Positions 15,484-24,229 of a stretch of 24,283 bases of DNA are shown here, in pieces; the stretch's first letter is position 1, and every line of letters starts with the position of its first letter. Source of the stretch: CAYQQR01 sp964420035 (GTDB lineage: Bacteria > Bacteroidota > Bacteroidia > Bacteroidales > SM23-62); NCBI GenBank assembly GCA_964420035.1, contig CAYQQR010000053.1:1-24283 (forward strand), read 5' to 3'. The notes under the pieces are model-generated. The model was not told the DNA's origin. It did no database searches and saw nothing but the letters and a program-made list of their open reading frames with translations. A program made the position numbers and the translations under genes.

Positions 15484-17031
15484 TTATTTCATTCCGGTCG
15501 AGGCCCCGACATGGGTCATGGCACAACGGAAGCCCAGATCATCACGGGCAGTCTCCTGATCGGCGAAACGACGGGTGCCCGGACTCATCCAGTAGGCGCG
15601 GTCTTTCCAGCTGCCGCCTTTATAAACCCTGGCCCTGTTGTTGATGAGCGAGGTGATGTCTCTTTCGTATTGGGAATACATCTGGTTGGTCTCGATGGTG
15701 GTTGAATCCACATCAGCCTGGGTTCCCCAGATAGTGCTCAGCTCATCACCGTCAAGGTAATCACGGTAATCCGATTTCCGGATATTGGGCCTGTATTGTT
15801 CCATATCATCTTCCGTAAGTTCGCGCTCCCTCAGTCTTCCGTATTTATCTTTGGGAAGAACCTGACCGGTAGCGGGATCCCTTTCATAGGTCTTGAAAAC
15901 ATTACCGCGGAAAGGATTGAACCCGGAAACATCCTGGTGGGACAGCGGCCTGTAGATGTCGCGAACCCATTCATTCACGTTTCCGGCCATACAGTACAGG
16001 CCATAATCGTTGGGCCAGAAGGAATATACAGGCGTTGTAATACTTCCATTGTCATTCAGATCGCCGGCCATTCCCATATAGTCACCAGAACCACGGACAA
16101 AGTTGGCCATCATTTTACCACGGTGACGCTTGATATCGTTACGAACGTTGTGACCGTTCCAGGGATAGATCCTGCGTTCCCACAAACGCTCCTCGAAGGT
16201 ATTTCCGATAAGACCCAAAGCTGCAAATTCCCATTCTGCCTCGGTTGGGAGCCTGTATTTTGGAAGAAGGATACCATCTTCCATCCGTACATTTCTTCCC
16301 TGACTGCTTGGATCGGTGTCCTGCTGTGCACTGGGATCGTTGGGGTCCGTCGGACTGGTAGGTCTCAGGTCCGGCAGTCTTTCTCCGGGTAAGCCTTCGT
16401 ATTGTCCTACCAGATAGGCATCGGTATTAAAATTATCTTCATTCTGCTGTCCTGCCGGATTGGGAAGCAACAAGCCTTCGTCGATAAGTATCTTCTCATT
16501 CACCCGGTCGGTTCTCCATAGAGAATAGTCACTGGCCTGCAACCAGTTCACTCCAACCACAGGATATTCATTGAAAGAGGGGTGCCTGAAATAATACTCA
16601 ACGTAAGAATCATTGTAAGCCAGAGGATCGAGCCAAACCAGGGTATCAGGAAGGGCCTCCAGGTAAACCTCCGGATAACTGGTGTAAACCCTTTTGATCC
16701 ACCACAGATATTCCCGATAGTCGACGTTACGCACCTCGGTTTCATCCATGTAGAATGAGGTTACCGTTACTCTTCTGGGTACATTGTTCCAGTCGTACAT
16801 GACATCCTGTGCCACCTGGCCCATGGTAAAAGAACCTCCTTCAATAAAAACAAGTCCCGGACCGGTCTCTTGCTCGTAAGCGGTAACTACCTCGAAACCA
16901 CCCCATTCGGTGTCATTGTATTCCCATCCTGTCTTTGTGGAAGATTTACCGGACTGGGTAATATTCTTACCACACGCGGAGAGGAGAAGAGCAGCAAACA
17001 GAAAAGCAAGGACCTTAGTGCTGAATTTCAT
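15484..17031 (-). CDS. gldJ: GldJ-like gliding motility / T9SS lipoprotein (FGE-sulfatase fold)
   Basis: This 515-residue lipoprotein has a type II signal (MKFSTKVLAFLFAALLLSAC, lipobox LSAC, Cys20). One formylglycine-generating-enzyme/sulfatase-modifying-factor fold follows from GPGLVFIEGGSFTMG (about 57) to YKGGSWKDRAYWMSPGTRRF and DDLGFRCAMTHVG at the end. GldJ and its paralogue GldK/PorK have this fold and are structural parts of the gliding/T9SS machinery, not enzymes. I favour GldJ over GldK because murF is its neighbour and porU and porV lie close by, as in flavobacteria; GldK would be expected beside gldL, gldM and gldN, which are absent here. It is 76 bp from porP on the same strand but has its own -7-like elements. 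Confidence 0.85.
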   Translation of the reverse strand: MKFSTKVLAFLFAALLLSACGKNITQSGKSSTKTGWEYNDTEWGGFEVVTAYEQETGPGLVFIEGGSFTMGQVAQDVMYDWNNVPRRVTVTSFYMDETEVRNVDYREYLWWIKRVYTSYPEVYLEALPDTLVWLDPLAYNDSYVEYYFRHPSFNEYPVVGVNWLQASDYSLWRTDRVNEKILIDEGLLLPNPAGQQNEDNFNTDAYLVGQYEGLPGERLPDLRPTSPTDPNDPSAQQDTDPSSQGRNVRMEDGILLPKYRLPTEAEWEFAALGLIGNTFEERLWERRIYPWNGHNVRNDIKRHRGKMMANFVRGSGDYMGMAGDLNDNGSITTPVYSFWPNDYGLYCMAGNVNEWVRDIYRPLSHQDVSGFNPFRGNVFKTYERDPATGQVLPKDKYGRLRERELTEDDMEQYRPNIRKSDYRDYLDGDELSTIWGTQADVDSTTIETNQMYSQYERDITSLINNRARVYKGGSWKDRAYWMSPGTRRFADQETARDDLGFRCAMTHVGASTGMK

Positions 17032-17057
17032 GGCGTTAATGGTGTTTATTTAGAGAT

Positions 17058-17065
17058 CAAATGTA
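17058..17065 (-). promoter_or_regulatory. -7 promoter element of the gldJ-like gene (proximal)
   Basis: On the - strand this reads TACATTTG, an exact TAnnTTTG, 26 bp before the ATG at 17031. No TTG lies at the ideal -33 distance. Confidence 0.4.
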
Positions 17066-17080
17066 AGATATTATATATTT

Positions 17081-17088
17081 CAAATATA
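17081..17088 (-). promoter_or_regulatory. -7 promoter element of the gldJ-like gene (distal)
   Basis: On the - strand this reads TATATTTG, a second exact TAnnTTTG, in the 76-bp gap after porP. Having two exact elements in a short AT-rich gap suggests gldJ can be transcribed independently of porP, but AT-rich sequence yields such matches by chance. Confidence 0.35.
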
Positions 17089-17107
17089 AGCAACTTCCAA
17101 AAAATAA

Positions 17108-18094
17108 CTAAAATTTGGGGCATTTTATTGCACGATACTTCTTCTTCACGGGTTTATACTGAAAATGATAGTAAAAGGTTACCTCATGGGCCCCTCCGTT
17201 TATCCCCGTTTTATTTGCATTCATCAAATTAAGGTCATAACTGTAACCAATGCCCATATTGTTGTCCCGGTAGCCGGCCTTCAACACGATGGCCGGGATT
17301 CTGAAGTCAATAAGCTGTCGTACCCAGATACCGGCCATCATTTTCCTGTATTCCGCATCAATCCCATAGAGAAGGTTATCAAATGCCCCCTGGTGAATCC
17401 ATATCAGGTTGGGAGAGAGTCTTAATTCTTCACGTTCAAGATATACAGCCCTTAAGGGGATGTGCCACCCGGCATGCAGGGTATATCGCCGGTATACTCT
17501 TGCATCCTCTTCCCCGAAAGAACTTTTGGGCGCTGTGAGGTGATGCACGGCAACCCCCCCATAGAAATTCCTGGAATACAGCAATATGCCGCTGGCAAAA
17601 TCGGGATATGCATAGCGGTTATTGCGGATGTTTTCAAGGCTTCCGCTGTAGGTCCCGTCCCCCGCATTCAATCCGTCGCCAAATACAAGACGGCTGGCAT
17701 CCAGGGTATGTTGGGTATAAAAAGCCTGTATGCCCATCTGAACATCCCAATCCCGGTTCAGGGCAAAATGGAAAGCATAGCCCCCGCCCAGGTTCAGCTG
17801 TGCGAAAGTACCATCACCCTGGGTGTTTCGCTCTGCCATTATGCCGATCGCTCCTTGCAGAAAAGGCAGGTATTGATCATAGGAAGCGTAATAGTCCACA
17901 TAGGTATTCCCCATGAAAGGCCACTGGTTCCTGTAACCGGCACGAAAGGCATTTTCTTCATATGCTCCGGCAAAAGCAGGGTTCAGATGGAGATAAGAAG
18001 CAAACAACTGGCTAAAAACGACATCCTGAGCCCAAACCGGGCCCCGGGTAAAACCGGATAAGATAAGCAGGATGCAAACTATTCTCACCTTCAT
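17108..18094 (-). CDS. PorP/SprF-family T9SS outer-membrane protein
   Basis: This 328-residue protein has a Sec signal peptide (about residues 1-22, ending PVWA-QD). The family signature follows: DVVFSQLFASYLHLNPAFAGAYEENAFRAGYRNQWP, split here as FSQLFASYLHLNPAFAG and YRNQWPF. Amphipathic beta-strands then run to the C-terminus, with the late motif AGYRDNNMGIGYSYDLNL. PorP/SprF proteins are outer-membrane barrels of T9SS, linking the secretion ring or a specific adhesin to the surface. The family has many paralogues, so this is not necessarily the porP of the core por operon. Genes for porK, porL, porM and porN are not in the window. It is transcribed divergently from porU and in the same direction as gldJ. 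Confidence 0.88.
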   Translation of the reverse strand: MKVRIVCILLILSGFTRGPVWAQDVVFSQLFASYLHLNPAFAGAYEENAFRAGYRNQWPFMGNTYVDYYASYDQYLPFLQGAIGIMAERNTQGDGTFAQLNLGGGYAFHFALNRDWDVQMGIQAFYTQHTLDASRLVFGDGLNAGDGTYSGSLENIRNNRYAYPDFASGILLYSRNFYGGVAVHHLTAPKSSFGEEDARVYRRYTLHAGWHIPLRAVYLEREELRLSPNLIWIHQGAFDNLLYGIDAEYRKMMAGIWVRQLIDFRIPAIVLKAGYRDNNMGIGYSYDLNLMNANKTGINGGAHEVTFYYHFQYKPVKKKYRAIKCPKF

Positions 18095-18200
18095 TCTTTT
18101 GCGTGGTCAGGCAGCTGACAATATTATTTATCGCGAACCGTTTTCTTTCTTAACGAAAAAAGCTTTTATTCGGTATTCCTTCCATATGGTTCATAAAGAT

Positions 18201-21200
18201 ATGAAGGTTTTTTTTTCCCGTCTACTGCTCCTTACCGGTCTCATCCAGGCCCTTTCCCTGCACCAGCTCAGCGGCCAGCGTGTCGATATGATCCGTCAAA
18301 TCGAATGGATCAACCTGGGCTCCGCGAAGCAAGAGGACCCGCTGGTTCCCCAATTGGCATTTAAAAATGCCGTTTATGATCCCGAACACTTTTTGTTGCC
18401 CTGGTATTCTGAAGTACTGCCGCTGGCCTATCCTGCAGCTAAAGTCGACATCGATCCCCTGGAATGGAAAAAGCTATCTGCTGATCTCTCCGCTGCAATC
18501 AAAGAATTCATTGAAAAACGATCCTGGTCGAAGATTGATGTCGAAATGCTCACCCAGCGTAAAAAACCCTTTGTGAGTGTTCGTTTCCTTCCCCTCAGGA
18601 TAAATCCGGCTACCGGTGAGCTCGAGGGTTTGAGCCGTTTCCGGATGCAAATATCCGACTCTGCGCGTAAAAGTCTCAGTGTAACCCGCTCTACCCAGGA
18701 TTGGACCGGTCAATCCCTGCTGCGCAGCGGTGAATGGGTGCGCATCCGGGTGGACCGGGACCATATTTATAAGCTCACGTATGAACAACTGGCCGACCTG
18801 GGCATCAGCGATCCGGGGAATACACGTATCTTTGGTTACGGTACCGGTGAACTGGACCGCATCCCCGGACCCACCAAGTACGACGACCTGCTGGAAAATG
18901 CCCTTATGTATGTCGACGGGGGAGACGGAACTTTCGATCCCGGAGATTACATTCTTTTTTACGGAAAGGGGCCCCATTCCTGGCACTACAATCCTGAAGA
19001 AGGTTTTATCAACAGAAACCTGCATCCTTATTCCAAGGGTAATTATTATTTTCTGACCAGTTCACTGGGCAGGGGACGTACCATTCCCCTGCAAAATGAA
19101 CCGGCGGGACCTGCAGACTTTGTTATCGATCAGTACGTGTATCCGGTTCACCATGAGCAAGAACTTGAAAACTTCCTGCGATCAGGAAAAGAGTGGTACG
19201 GAGAACGATTCGATGCAACCCTGAACCTGGAGTTCGGACCTTTTGTGCTTTCCAACCTGGTTCCGGGTTCGCGAGCCACCCTGAAAGCAGATCTTGCTGC
19301 CCGGGCCTCGGGCAGCACCGACTTCACGGTAAAGGTAAATGGTCAAACCCTGGGTACGGTACCCCTCTCCGGTACAAACCTGAGTGAATATACGGCCACC
19401 TATGCCAAACTGAATACCGGATTTTTCAGTTTTGTTCCTTCTCAAAATGAGATCTCCGTTTCCCTGTCCTATCAGAAGAATGCTGCTTCCGCGAAGGGCT
19501 GGCTCAACTACATTACGATCAATGCACTGAAAGAATTGCAACTGGAAGGACCGGTCATGGCTTTCAGGGATACCAGCGGATACGGACAAAACCTGGTTGC
19601 GGAATACCGGATTTCCGGTGCCAATGCCAATACCCGGGTCTGGGATGTCAGTGTCCCCGACAGTGTCCGTCGTATCGATGGAAGTCTTGATGGCCCGGTA
19701 TACAAATTTAAAGCCGGTACCCGGGAAATGCATGAATATGTGGTTTTTGACACGAAAGGTCCCTTTCTCACACCGGTGCTGAAAGGAGAAGACCTTGGCC
19801 GGGTAGGGAACCAGAACCTGCATGGGACTGGCTTCCCCGATATGATAATCGTTGCGGGCCCTGCATTCCGCTCCCTGGCCAGTGAGATCGCGCGCGTACG
19901 CTTTGAGGAAGACGGACTGGATACCCTTATCGTAACCCCGGAGCAGATATACAACGAGTTTTCATCCGGAACTCCCGATGTTTCAGCCATCCGTAACTTT
20001 CTTAAGATGTTCTACGACCGGGCCTCTTCTGAAGAACAAATCCCCCGGTATGTTCTTTTCTTCGGCGATGGCAGTTACGACAACCGGGACCTGTATTTTA
20101 ACGATGTAAACCACATCCCTACATACCAATCGGAAAATTCAACCAGTCCCATCCTTTCCTTTGCTACGGATGACTTCTTCGTAATCCTGCAGGACGATGC
20201 CGGGATTACTTCGGGAATGCTGGATTTGGGTATTGGCCGGCTACCTGTGAATGATTATAATGAAGCAGAAGAACTGGTTTCCAAGATCCTTTCCTACCAA
20301 AAGAACAGCAATATGGGAGACTGGCGGAACCGCCTGTGCTTCATCGGGGATGACGAAGACAACAATATCCATATGATACAGGCCAACTCCCTGGCACTAT
20401 ATATAGAGGAATACCATCCCGGTTTCAATAACATCAAGATCTTCCTGGACGCCTATCCCCAGGAAACAACCCCCTCGGGTCAAAAATATCCGGAAGTGAA
20501 CCGGGCCATAACCGAACGTATCAATCAGGGCATTCTTATCCTGAACTATACGGGGCATGGCGGGGTTAACGGACTGGCCCATGAAGGTATACTGGGATCC
20601 AAGGATATCGTAAAATGGGAGAACCAGGACAAGTTGCCCCTGTTCATGACCGCCACCTGTGAGTTCAGCCGTTACGACGATCATAATGCACAATCGGCCG
20701 GTGAACTGGTCCTTGTCAATCCGCGCGGCGGGGGAATTGGATTGCTTACCACTACCCGTTTGGTTTATTCTGCACCGAATCACGTTTTGAATGAAAATTT
20801 CTATAAGTATGTCTTCGAAAGGGACATGGATGGCAAACCATACCGGCTGGGAGACATCATGGCCAAAACCAAAAATGCCACGGGCTATGGGATCAATAAG
20901 AGAAATTTCACCCTCCTCGGTGACCCCTCCATGGAACTGGCCTATCCGAAAAACAATGTCCTGACAACCCACATTAATGGTTCCGAAATCGTCCCGGGTG
21001 CAGATACCGTCAAGGCCCTTTCCAAAGTGACCATCAGCGGGACGGTCCACGACCGGGCAGGAAATAAGATGGAAGATTTCAACGGATCGGTGTATCCTGC
21101 CGTTTATGACAAAAGTTCCACCATCACCACCCTGGCCAACGATGAATATGCCCCCTTCACCTTTAATACCAGAAACCGGATCCTGTATAAAGGTAAAGCT

Positions 21201-22028
21201 ACCGTAAGCAACGGGGACTTCAATTTTAGTTTTGTGGTCCCTAAGGACATTACCTACAATTATGGCTACGGCAGACTCAGTTTTTATGCCGAAAACAATA
21301 TCCTGGATGCGGCAGGAGCCTATGAAAAATTCATTATCGGGGGGACAGCCGACAGCATTATCCTTGATGATACCGGGCCTGAACTGGACCTGTATATGAA
21401 CGATTCAACCTTCGTCTTCGGTGGGACCACCGATGAGAATCCCGTTCTCCTGGCCTATCTGGTTGACAGCAACGGCATCAACACGGTAGGTAACGGTATA
21501 GGGCATGACCTGGTCGCAATACTCGATGAGGACGACAGTAATCCCATTGTATTAAACGAATTTTATGAATCCGACAAGGACAGCTATCAAAGCGGTAAGA
21601 TCAGGTATCCCTTGAATGATCTGGAAAAAGGACCCCATAAAATCAAGGTAAAGGTTTGGGATGTCTTTAACAATTCCAGCGAAAGCAGTCTGGAATTCAT
21701 TGTTGCCGAATCGGAAGTGCTGGCCATAAAGCATGTTCTGAACTATCCCAATCCCTTTACCACAAGAACCGCATTCTATTTTGAACATAATCAACCTTAT
21801 GCCCCCCTGGATGTTATCATACAAATATTTACGGTCAGTGGTAAACTGGTTAAAACCATCGAACGGGAAATACAATCGGATGGATACCGTGCCGGACCCA
21901 TAGAATGGGATGGCCGGGATGACTATGGAGATAATATTGGCAGGGGTGTATACATCTACCGGGTAAAAGTACGTTCTTCTAAAGGACAGATCGTTGAAAA
22001 ATATGAAAAGCTGGTGATATTGAACTGA
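18201..22028 (+). CDS. porU: T9SS C-terminal signal peptidase / sortase PorU
   Basis: This 1275-residue protein is a gingipain-like (C25) cysteine peptidase that removes the C-terminal signal of T9SS cargo and attaches it to the cell surface. A signal peptide (about 1-25, ending LSG-Q) leads to a long N-terminal beta-rich region. The C25 domain (about 545-910) contains NYTGHGGVNG (His786) and TATCEFSRYDDH (Cys820), the catalytic pair. A Por secretion tail runs from NYPNPFTTRT (about 1181) to the end, with GRGVYIYRVKVRSSKGQ near the C-terminus. The frame is open from 18072, but that would overlap porP and add a non-signal extension. The ATG at 18201, preceded by ATAAAGAT, gives a proper signal peptide; 18186 is the alternative. 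porV follows 49 bp later. Confidence 0.95.
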   Translation: MKVFFSRLLLLTGLIQALSLHQLSGQRVDMIRQIEWINLGSAKQEDPLVPQLAFKNAVYDPEHFLLPWYSEVLPLAYPAAKVDIDPLEWKKLSADLSAAIKEFIEKRSWSKIDVEMLTQRKKPFVSVRFLPLRINPATGELEGLSRFRMQISDSARKSLSVTRSTQDWTGQSLLRSGEWVRIRVDRDHIYKLTYEQLADLGISDPGNTRIFGYGTGELDRIPGPTKYDDLLENALMYVDGGDGTFDPGDYILFYGKGPHSWHYNPEEGFINRNLHPYSKGNYYFLTSSLGRGRTIPLQNEPAGPADFVIDQYVYPVHHEQELENFLRSGKEWYGERFDATLNLEFGPFVLSNLVPGSRATLKADLAARASGSTDFTVKVNGQTLGTVPLSGTNLSEYTATYAKLNTGFFSFVPSQNEISVSLSYQKNAASAKGWLNYITINALKELQLEGPVMAFRDTSGYGQNLVAEYRISGANANTRVWDVSVPDSVRRIDGSLDGPVYKFKAGTREMHEYVVFDTKGPFLTPVLKGEDLGRVGNQNLHGTGFPDMIIVAGPAFRSLASEIARVRFEEDGLDTLIVTPEQIYNEFSSGTPDVSAIRNFLKMFYDRASSEEQIPRYVLFFGDGSYDNRDLYFNDVNHIPTYQSENSTSPILSFATDDFFVILQDDAGITSGMLDLGIGRLPVNDYNEAEELVSKILSYQKNSNMGDWRNRLCFIGDDEDNNIHMIQANSLALYIEEYHPGFNNIKIFLDAYPQETTPSGQKYPEVNRAITERINQGILILNYTGHGGVNGLAHEGILGSKDIVKWENQDKLPLFMTATCEFSRYDDHNAQSAGELVLVNPRGGGIGLLTTTRLVYSAPNHVLNENFYKYVFERDMDGKPYRLGDIMAKTKNATGYGINKRNFTLLGDPSMELAYPKNNVLTTHINGSEIVPGADTVKALSKVTISGTVHDRAGNKMEDFNGSVYPAVYDKSSTITTLANDEYAPFTFNTRNRILYKGKATVSNGDFNFSFVVPKDITYNYGYGRLSFYAENNILDAAGAYEKFIIGGTADSIILDDTGPELDLYMNDSTFVFGGTTDENPVLLAYLVDSNGINTVGNGIGHDLVAILDEDDSNPIVLNEFYESDKDSYQSGKIRYPLNDLEKGPHKIKVKVWDVFNNSSESSLEFIVAESEVLAIKHVLNYPNPFTTRTAFYFEHNQPYAPLDVIIQIFTVSGKLVKTIEREIQSDGYRAGPIEWDGRDDYGDNIGRGVYIYRVKVRSSKGQIVEKYEKLVILN

Positions 22029-22040
22029 TATCTCCAACTG

Positions 22041-22060
22041 ATAATTAATTATTATTTTTG
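22041..22060 (+). promoter_or_regulatory. -7 promoter element and 12-bp palindrome upstream of porV
   Basis: TATTTTTG at 22053-22060 matches TAnnTTTG exactly and lies 17 bp before the ATG at 22078. The palindrome ATAATTAATTAT at 22041-22052 abuts it and could be a dimeric operator or simply AT-rich spacer. There is no TTG at -33 spacing. porV may therefore be expressed separately from porU as well as with it. Confidence 0.4.
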
Positions 22061-22077
22061 TTGCCTCAAGGGAAAAG

Positions 22078-23307
22078 ATGTTTGTGAAAAAGATTGGACT
22101 ATCAGTATTTGTAAGCATGCTGCTCCTTTCAGCAGCCAGGTCCCAGTCAGAGAATAAATACCGTTTTAACGGACAGGACCTGAATGCCATTCAGACGGTG
22201 ATGCCTTTTCTGACCATTGCCCCCGATTCGAGGGCAGGTGCCATGGGGGACGCAGGCGTGGCAACCGACCCCGATATCAGCTCGCAACACTGGAACGTGG
22301 CCAAGTATGCCTTTATTGAAGACGAAGCCGGCTTTACAATCTCTTATACACCCTGGTTGCGTAACCTGATCGACGATATCAACCTGGCTTACCTTTCGGG
22401 TTACAAGCGCATTGATAATGAACAGGTCATTTCTGCATCCCTGAGATATTTTTCTTTGGGGACCATCACCTTTACCGACCAGAACGGAAACTACCTGAAT
22501 ACCTATTCACCGAATGAATTTGCTGTTGATGGGGGTTATTCCAGGTTATTTACGGATAATCTATCCGGGGGTATCGCATTTAGGTTCATCTATTCGAACC
22601 TTACCGCCGGTACTTTTGTCGGAGGCGCTGAAACCAAGGCCGGCATTGCCGTGGCAGGCGACCTGGGATTCTTTTACACCCGGGAGGTCGAACTGAGCGA
22701 CAAGGACGCCGATCTCAACCTGGGTTTTCACTTATCCAACATGGGCAACAAGGTCACCTACAGCGAGACGGCAGCCAAGGGATTTTTACCCATTAACATG
22801 CGCCTGGGCGGAGCCATGAAGATCTACCTGGATGATTATAATACCATGAGTTTTGCAGCCGATGTCAATAAACTCATGGTCCCTACTCCGCCTATTTATT
22901 ATAATGATTCAACCGATAATAACGGAAATCCGGTCATTGCCCTGGGGAAAGAAACGGAAGTGCCCGTGCCCGTCGGTATGTTTCAGTCTTTCTACGACGC
23001 CCCGGGTGTGATTGAAAATCCCGGCGACGAACCCAATGTTCTCAAAGAAGAACTCAGGGAACTCATGTTCTCTGCAGGGGTCGAGTACTGGTACAGGAAC
23101 CAGTTCGCCGCCCGGGCCGGTTATTTCCATGAACATGAATCCAAGGGGAACAGGAAGTATTTCACCGCCGGTGTGGGGATCAAACTGAACGTCTTTGCAC
23201 TGGATTTTGCCTACCTCATCCCGGCTGCCGGAAGAAATAACCCGCTCGCCAATACGGTCCGCTTTACCCTTTCATTCGAATTCAGCAAGTACCGGAGCGG
23301 AAACTAG
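22078..23307 (+). CDS. porV: T9SS outer-membrane shuttle protein PorV (LptO)
   Basis: This 409-residue protein is an outer-membrane beta-barrel of the FadL-like fold. In T9SS, PorV collects cargo from the translocon and delivers it to the PorU-containing attachment complex. It has a signal peptide (about 1-22, ending ARSQ), the family block LTIAPDSRAGAMGDAGVATDPDIS in its N-terminus, the SSQHWNVAKYAF block, and a barrel-like end with RAGYFHEHESKGNRKYFTAG and VRFTLSFEF. Length fits the family. porU directly upstream confirms the assignment. Its stop codon is entered by a 7-bp repeat that fills the gap to ispF. Confidence 0.95.
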   Translation: MFVKKIGLSVFVSMLLLSAARSQSENKYRFNGQDLNAIQTVMPFLTIAPDSRAGAMGDAGVATDPDISSQHWNVAKYAFIEDEAGFTISYTPWLRNLIDDINLAYLSGYKRIDNEQVISASLRYFSLGTITFTDQNGNYLNTYSPNEFAVDGGYSRLFTDNLSGGIAFRFIYSNLTAGTFVGGAETKAGIAVAGDLGFFYTREVELSDKDADLNLGFHLSNMGNKVTYSETAAKGFLPINMRLGGAMKIYLDDYNTMSFAADVNKLMVPTPPIYYNDSTDNNGNPVIALGKETEVPVPVGMFQSFYDAPGVIENPGDEPNVLKEELRELMFSAGVEYWYRNQFAARAGYFHEHESKGNRKYFTAGVGIKLNVFALDFAYLIPAAGRNNPLANTVRFTLSFEFSKYRSGN

Positions 23308-23327
23308 GAACCTGGAACCCTGAACTT
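23307..23327. repeat. Degenerate 7-bp tandem repeat (GGAACCT-type)
   Basis: Three units, GGAACCT, GGAACCC and TGAACTT, fill the 22-bp gap from the last base of the porV stop codon to 3 nt before the ispF start. It belongs to the same 7- or 8-bp period class as other gaps. Confidence 0.55.
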
Positions 23328-23329
23328 CA

Positions 23330-23806
23330 ATGCTACGAACAGGAATAGGTTTTGATGTGCACCGCCTGAGCCACAAGGGCAAGATGATCCTGGGCGGTGT
23401 TGAAATTCCGGGAGCACCCGGTATTGAGGCTCATTCCGACGGAGATGTACTTTGCCATGCGGTTTGCGATGCCCTGCTCGGTGCTGCAGCGCTTGGAGAT
23501 ATCGGCGAGCATTTCCCCGATACCGATCCGGAATGGAAAAACTACCCGGGGACAGCTTTCCTTGAAAAGGTCCGGGAAATTTTGGCTCATTCCAACTTCA
23601 AGGTCCATAATATTGATGCAACCATCATCCTGGAGGAACCAAAAATATCAAAGTATAAAAAGGATATGATCCGCAACATTGCAACTGTGCTTAACATAGC
23701 TCCCGCCCAGGTTTCCGTAAAAGCCACCACATCAGAAAAGATGGGCTTTACCGGTGAAGGACGGGGCATCGCCGCACTGGCAACCGCCCTGGTCCGGCAA
23801 GACTAA
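23330..23806 (+). CDS. ispF: 2-C-methyl-D-erythritol 2,4-cyclodiphosphate synthase
   Basis: This 158-residue enzyme catalyses the fifth step of the MEP isoprenoid pathway, cyclising CDP-ME 2-phosphate to MEcPP with release of CMP. The N-terminus MLRTGIGFDVHRL carries zinc ligands D9 and H11, and H43 in DVLCHAVCDALLGAAALGD is the third, matching D8, H10 and H42 in E. coli. The substrate-binding HSDGDV and TTSEKMGFTGEGRGI are also intact. It is 22 bp downstream of porV and probably co-transcribed, though functionally unrelated to T9SS. Confidence 0.97.
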   Translation: MLRTGIGFDVHRLSHKGKMILGGVEIPGAPGIEAHSDGDVLCHAVCDALLGAAALGDIGEHFPDTDPEWKNYPGTAFLEKVREILAHSNFKVHNIDATIILEEPKISKYKKDMIRNIATVLNIAPAQVSVKATTSEKMGFTGEGRGIAALATALVRQD

Positions 23807-23867
23807 TTTATATTCATTAAAGACGGATATCCCTCTATATTTATCCGGTAGTTCAACCATTTTTTTT

Positions 23868-24227
23868 ATGAAGAAGACCCTGGTTCTTGGAGCCAGTCCC
23901 AATCCTGGCAGATACGCACACAAAGCCGTCAAGAGCTTGCTGCGTCATGATTATGATGTCCTTGCCCTGGGTTTCAGATCAGGAAAGATCAAGGAAGTGG
24001 AAATACAAACCGGCAAACCGGAACTGCATGACATTGATACTGTTTTACTCTACGTGGGTCCGGAAAGGCAACCGGAGTATTACGATTACCTGCTGGAACT
24101 AAAACCCCGCCGTATCATCTTTAATCCGGGAACCTTCAACCGGGAATTCATAGCAATGGCCGATAAACAGGGTATTCAGACTGTCGTCGACTGTGCCCTG
24201 GCCCTCATCAATGCAGGGGAATTTTAG
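23868..24227 (+). CDS. Small CoA-binding-domain protein (YccU-like)
   Basis: This 119-residue protein is a single Rossmann-fold CoA-binding domain: KKTLVLGASPNPGRYAHKAV at the N-terminus (residues 2-21), then DIDTVLLYVGPE, RRIIFNPGTFN and VVDCALALIN. Family members bind CoA or acyl-CoA but their cellular role is poorly defined. The frame is open from 23754 inside ispF, but the ATG at 23868 gives the complete family N-terminus and avoids overlap. It lies 61 bp after ispF on the same strand. Confidence 0.88.
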   Translation: MKKTLVLGASPNPGRYAHKAVKSLLRHDYDVLALGFRSGKIKEVEIQTGKPELHDIDTVLLYVGPERQPEYYDYLLELKPRRIIFNPGTFNREFIAMADKQGIQTVVDCALALINAGEF

Positions 24228-24229
24228 AG

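Noticed and set aside
15796..16392. 198-codon + strand frame opposite gldJ
   Set aside because: Shadow of a well-supported FGE-fold lipoprotein gene.
15484..17031. GldK/PorK instead of GldJ
   Set aside because: Same fold, but no gldL, gldM or gldN beside it, whereas murF, porU and porV surround it as expected for gldJ. Some doubt remains.
17462..18061. 199-codon + strand frame opposite porP
   Set aside because: The sense protein has a signal peptide and clear PorP/SprF features; the antisense product resembles nothing and has no promoter.
18072..18200. Upstream start for porU giving 43 extra residues and overlapping the porP start
   Set aside because: The extension would bury the signal peptide and overlap a divergent gene; the ATG at 18201 or 18186 fits better.
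23754..23867. Upstream start for the CoA-binding protein inside ispF
   Set aside because: It adds 38 residues foreign to the family and overlaps ispF; the ATG at 23868 gives the standard N-terminus.
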